Below, piece by piece: positions 61,077 to 64,000 of a DNA stretch of 64,000 nucleotides. The first letter of the stretch is position 1. The number at the start of each line of letters is the position of its first letter. The notes beneath the pieces are model-generated. The model had not been told where the DNA came from. It worked only from the letters and a program-made list of their open reading frames with translations, and searched no databases. The stretch covers positions 1,798,001-1,862,000 of the forward strand of contig NC_019697.1 in the NCBI RefSeq assembly GCF_000317145.1. Direction: 5' to 3'. The position numbers and the translations under genes were made by a program. Source of the stretch: Chamaesiphon minutus PCC 6605 (lineage in GTDB: Bacteria; Cyanobacteriota; Cyanobacteriia; Cyanobacteriales; Chamaesiphonaceae).

Positions 61077-61745
61077 TTAATTTAGGGTAATTTGGCAAAC
61101 GAGGTTTTTGGTGCCTTTCGTCTGCACTGCGGCTTTTTTGACGCAAGCCCGTACCGAGCGATTGCCCGATTTAAAAGTTTGATACAGCAATTTGCCATCG
61201 GGAGTCGCCAGCCATTCGAGGATCGCCCCGTCCCCCGCTCTAGCTTGTCTTAATTGGTTGGGAAACAATACGAAGAAGGCAATTAGGACACCTATTGTCA
61301 GCCCGACAGAGACTCCGATCGAGCCTCCGATCGCTCCAAACACCCATTTATGTAATCGACTCACTCCCGATTGCCCGATCAAGCGTTTGGTGGCAGTATC
61401 GATCGTTTTGGCGGCTTCGGCAGATCGCGCTTGCCCTTGGTCTTGCTGCTGGTAGAGGATTTTAATCATTGCCTCATCCCGCTTGTCCTGTTTTAACTGA
61501 ATTTGTTCGACCGTATCATCAAGCAGCTTGGGCATGGCAACTGCAATACTGTCGAGCGATCCCGCGATTCTAGCTGCGTGAGCGTAAGTCCCCGCAACCT
61601 CCAAGGCTTCATCGTTTAGCCCCATCCCGCGCAGAGCAGCAAGTTTGTGGGCGACAGTCTGAAACTCATCCGGCTTAACTTGCGCTCTTAACTTCTCGAT
61701 CGCTTGTGGCTGGTCGTTATTTTCGGTTCGGTTTACCTTTACCAT
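61077..61745 (-). CDS. membrane-anchored hypothetical protein, 222 aa
   Basis: Helical N-terminal half with Ala/Leu/Asp-rich repeats (~30-120), then one strong membrane helix with a Gly-zipper pattern (AIGGSIGVSVGLTIGVLIAF, ~138-157). The C-terminal part may be outside, with two Cys residues that could form a disulfide. No family recognised by name; the architecture is common in cyanobacterial plasmid operons. Its start overlaps the end of the frameshifted gene upstream. Confidence 0.65.
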   Translation of the reverse strand: MVKVNRTENNDQPQAIEKLRAQVKPDEFQTVAHKLAALRGMGLNDEALEVAGTYAHAARIAGSLDSIAVAMPKLLDDTVEQIQLKQDKRDEAMIKILYQQQDQGQARSAEAAKTIDTATKRLIGQSGVSRLHKWVFGAIGGSIGVSVGLTIGVLIAFFVLFPNQLRQARAGDGAILEWLATPDGKLLYQTFKSGNRSVRACVKKAAVQTKGTKNLVCQITLN

Positions 61746-62018
61746 TTTTAACTTGAATAACTTGAGGTATTACGTTAACTTGTTCGCTAATTTTCTCTAC
61801 TTGTTGCGGCTTAATATCGGGTTTATCTTTGTAAAACTCGTAATAAGCTGCTACTTTTGGATTTCTATATACACTGATGCTTCAATTACTCCAATCGTTG
61901 CCAGGTTTGGAGGATTATTGGCTTGTTTTATGTAGTAATCTGCCTCTGCTGGACTCAATTTTTTGACTGAAACAATCTTAATATTGCCAGCCTTTACACT
62001 TGCTTTTGCCTCTTTCAT
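61717..62018 (-). pseudogene. frameshifted hypothetical gene
   Basis: The ATG at 62018 (MKEAKASVKAGNIKIVSVKK) gives 55 codons to a TAG at 61851. The other frame continues NPKVAAYYEFYKDKPDIKPQ and then QVEKISEQVNVIPQ to a TAA at 61717. The shift lies at TATATA; removing one TA gives SVYRNPKVAAYYEF. So one ~98-residue protein was probably broken by a 2-bp slippage. The joined product is a small charged protein of unknown function. Confidence 0.6.
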
Positions 62019-62054
62019 CAACGGAGCATAAACTCCTATAGGGAAATATAAATG

Positions 62055-62399
62055 TTAATCATTATTAGTGTTAGTATCTGGTGGTGAATCAACTGGATCG
62101 AAGCAATCGGTTGACTGAGCGGAGTTTTTAGGACAAGTATTCTTGAGTAGATTGGCTACTGCTTTTGGGGTGACTCCGACTTTTTTGGCAGCCTGGGCGA
62201 AATTCATCCCTTGATTTTGACATTCTATGATTCGATCGATCTCTGGTGGTGTCAGCCGACGATCTTCATATATAGTCCCAGCTAATTCCGAAAAAGATTT
62301 TTGACATTTCTCACAAATATAACGTTGGTATTTCTGCTTTCCTCTTTTAGTTTTACCTCGTTTGTAAATTTTGGAATGACCACAATACATACAGTGCAT
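62055..62399 (-). CDS. Zn-ribbon and helix-turn-helix protein (InsA-like)
   Basis: 114 aa. Two Cys pairs, CMYCGHSKIYKRGKTKRGKQ (~3-22) and ICEKCQKSFSE (~28-38), make an InsA/IS1-type zinc ribbon. A helix-turn-helix follows (NFAQAAKKVGVTPKAVANLL, ~66-85), then a disordered tail. It resembles the DNA-binding half of IS1-type transposases, but no catalytic half follows, so it may be a domesticated regulator. Confidence 0.7.
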   Translation of the reverse strand: MHCMYCGHSKIYKRGKTKRGKQKYQRYICEKCQKSFSELAGTIYEDRRLTPPEIDRIIECQNQGMNFAQAAKKVGVTPKAVANLLKNTCPKNSAQSTDCFDPVDSPPDTNTNND

Positions 62400-62404
62400 A
62401 ATGA

Positions 62405-63913
62405 TTAATTACTATTGGGAATTGGGGCGTAGGCATCGAGGTGACGGTCTGGTAAGAATTTACGACTGCCGGAACTCGCTGGATCGGCTTTATCGACGAG
62501 CATGTTACGAATTTCATGGATTTTCTTCTTGTCGCGTTTATACATTGAATTAAACGCTAATGTCGTCTTAATCAGATCGTCGATCGTCACCGTTAAACTC
62601 TTACGTTCGCGGTGAACTCTGGCGATCGTATCTTGAGCGACTTGCTGAATTTCTGCGCCGATAAATTCAATGGAGCTATCGGCGAGGTGTTGCCACTCTT
62701 GCGGAGAGAAGACCGAATCGTCTTCATTGGCAAACCGTTTATCGTAACGTTTGAGAAATAGTCTAAATAGCTCTATGCGCTGTCCCTCATCGGGCGAATC
62801 GATAAAGAATATTCGATCGAATCTCCCCGAACGGGTCATTTCAATCGGCACTTCTGCCATCCGATTGAGGGTACCAATGACGAATACTTTGGCGAGTTTG
62901 TCGTTGAGCCAAGTCAAGAATGTTGCCAGAATCCGTCGATCGATTCCCGCTCCAAATAATTTCTCGATCTCATCGACAAACAGAATGCAGGGGGCGCAGC
63001 TTTCAATGGTAGTTAGTAGTTTGGGTAAAGCCAATCCTCCACCTTCGATAACGTAATCGATGCTCAAGGCGAACAGTGGATAACCTAAGATGGCTGAGAT
63101 CGCGCGAGCTGAAAAGGTCTTTCCCGTTCCTGGTACTCCCGCCAGCATTACCCCTTTCGGGTAGGGTAAACCGATGGCTTCGGCGGCGGAACTGAGCCTG
63201 TACTGTAAATCTTCGATCCACCTCACTAACAGGTCTAAGCCGCCAATTTCGATGTGCTGGGGTGGTGGTTCGTAGCGGATACCCTTGAGTGCCAAACGTT
63301 TCGATCGAAATTGTTCGACTTGAGCGTAAGGATCGCGGAGGGGGTCGATCTTCCGCAAGCAGCCTTCTAAATCCGCGTGGGATAAACCCATCGACAACCG
63401 GATTAAGCGATCGTCTTGGGGTAAGGCATACTTCCCTAGTAACGCGTATATCTCTGACCCACTGGGCAACTCGACGATTCGTTCGGAGACTAAAAACCCT
63501 AAAGCGGAGGGAATCGGGGTTAAATCGGTTTGAAGTATGTATATACGTGTGGGTCGCTCGAATTCTTTGAAGTAGAGCGATCTCAATCGGTCGTAGACGA
63601 TCTGTTGCTCCATCTGCTCTAAACAAGCTAGGGCACTCAGATAATCTACCCAAACTTGCATACTACTATTTGTACTCGCCGAATCTATAGGTTGAATTAG
63701 CCTGTCTAGATTGCTCAGTGGCTCCAAACTACTGGCAACTGTCCAAGTGGGCAACTTGCCAATTCCTAACCGGAGCGGCACCGCTGGCTCGTCGATGGGG
63801 TCGCAGCGCAGGACGATAATTTCAAGTTGATGTGTTTCACATGCCAACACTTTTGGTTTGACTCCGTTGTTGCGTGGGTGATTCTGGCTTGTTCTGTTTT
63901 TGCTGTGCGGCAA
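62405..63913 (-). CDS. Ycf46-like AAA ATPase
   Basis: About 480-502 aa. Walker A is MLAGVPGTGKTFSARAIS (~248-265), Walker B CILFVDEIEKLFG (~303-315), with sensor 1 FVIGTLNRM and the Arg-finger region RSGRFDRIFFIDSPDEGQR. The N-terminal ~200 residues lack motifs, as in Ycf46. The TTG at 63913 overlaps the upstream gene by 77 bp; the GTG at 63850 would cut this to 14 bp and is a plausible true start. Function on a plasmid is unknown. Ycf46 proteins are linked to CO2-responsive and photosynthetic regulation in some cyanobacteria. Confidence 0.85.
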   Translation of the reverse strand: MPHSKNRTSQNHPRNNGVKPKVLACETHQLEIIVLRCDPIDEPAVPLRLGIGKLPTWTVASSLEPLSNLDRLIQPIDSASTNSSMQVWVDYLSALACLEQMEQQIVYDRLRSLYFKEFERPTRIYILQTDLTPIPSALGFLVSERIVELPSGSEIYALLGKYALPQDDRLIRLSMGLSHADLEGCLRKIDPLRDPYAQVEQFRSKRLALKGIRYEPPPQHIEIGGLDLLVRWIEDLQYRLSSAAEAIGLPYPKGVMLAGVPGTGKTFSARAISAILGYPLFALSIDYVIEGGGLALPKLLTTIESCAPCILFVDEIEKLFGAGIDRRILATFLTWLNDKLAKVFVIGTLNRMAEVPIEMTRSGRFDRIFFIDSPDEGQRIELFRLFLKRYDKRFANEDDSVFSPQEWQHLADSSIEFIGAEIQQVAQDTIARVHRERKSLTVTIDDLIKTTLAFNSMYKRDKKKIHEIRNMLVDKADPASSGSRKFLPDRHLDAYAPIPNSN

Positions 63914-64000
63914 TCCGCGATTGTTCGGCAGCCAACGTATTAGCCGCCTCTAAGTTGGCTCGATCTGCGGGTGCTAACTCGACCGCATCCGATTGGAAGG
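63837..64000 (-). CDS. 3' end of an Ala/Gln-rich protein (partial)
   Basis: The frame is open from the window edge to a TGA at 63837-63839 and encodes AVELAPADRANLEAANTLAA, then a Gln/Lys/Ser-rich end. Only the C-terminal ~54 residues are visible. The stop overlaps the alternate start of the AAA ATPase gene. No domain can be named. Confidence 0.45.
   Translation of the reverse strand, partial: FQSDAVELAPADRANLEAANTLAAEQSRIAAQQKQNKPESPTQQRSQTKSVGM

Noticed and set aside
63003-63653. 216-aa leftward open frame overlapping the AAA ATPase
   Set aside because: Arg/Ser-rich out-of-frame shadow of the ATPase gene in the same strand.

Overview
The window looks like part of a large cyanobacterial plasmid, or a chromosomal island of plasmid origin. 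Pointers to a cyanobacterium are the many GCGATCGC/GATCGATC motifs, a chloroplast-like group II intron, Uma2-type nucleases, cyanobacterial-style IS elements, and Rieske and 4Fe-4S genes lying beside plasmid-maintenance genes. The species cannot be fixed from the sequence; a Chamaesiphon-like organism is only a guess. I see no tRNA, rRNA or CRISPR array.

Layout. 0-4.5 kb: small unknown genes and a DNA methylase-like gene. 4.5-16.4 kb: a layered mobile region. A DnaB-type helicase gene is interrupted by a 2.57-kb group II intron whose removal restores the reading frame exactly. It forms an overlapping operon with Tn554-like tnpB and tnpC. tnpA is cut off by an IS21-family element, and an intact ISL3-family element with an 8-bp duplication sits at that element's end. 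16.5-38 kb: a defence island with a RelE-like/UvrD fusion, a 2148-aa helicase-DUF1998-nuclease fusion, a 1601-aa adenine methylase and a 960-aa SNF2 helicase. Together they resemble class 1 DISARM with DrmA and DrmB fused. Inside it, on the other strand, is an AT-rich three-gene DUF262/AAA-ATPase/unknown cassette and two Uma2 genes. Copies of one perfect 22-bp palindrome lie on both sides of the island.

38-45 kb: a GIY-YIG-like gene with one in-frame stop, a ParS/Xre-RES toxin-antitoxin pair, a NERD-UvrD helicase, and a YCDD reverse transcriptase of probable DRT2 type with a structured ~290-nt leader that may be its template RNA. 45-49 kb: a partition locus of unusual make-up (ParR-like, ParM-like actin, ParA-like ATPase and a 209-aa unknown), preceded by 17-18 direct 11-bp repeats that are probably its centromere. 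48.9-51.4 kb: a candidate oriT, MobC and a relaxase. 51.4-54.4 kb: a HipA-like two-gene module broken by an ISH3-family element and a frameshift.

54.5-64 kb: unknown and leucine-rich-repeat genes, a Rieske protein, a second and decayed MobA/MobL-type relaxase, a ParA/TraL-like ATPase, a polytopic 4Fe-4S membrane protein, membrane and Zn-ribbon proteins and a Ycf46-like AAA ATPase. They form a mostly one-strand array typical of cyanobacterial plasmid backbones.

The strongest candidates for new biology are the DRT2 leader with a stop-free unit inside a closing stem, the mixed ParM/ParA partition operon with its iteron array, the fused DISARM-like island between palindromic sites, the DUF262/AAA cassette, and the recombinase-DnaB operon with an intron in the helicase.
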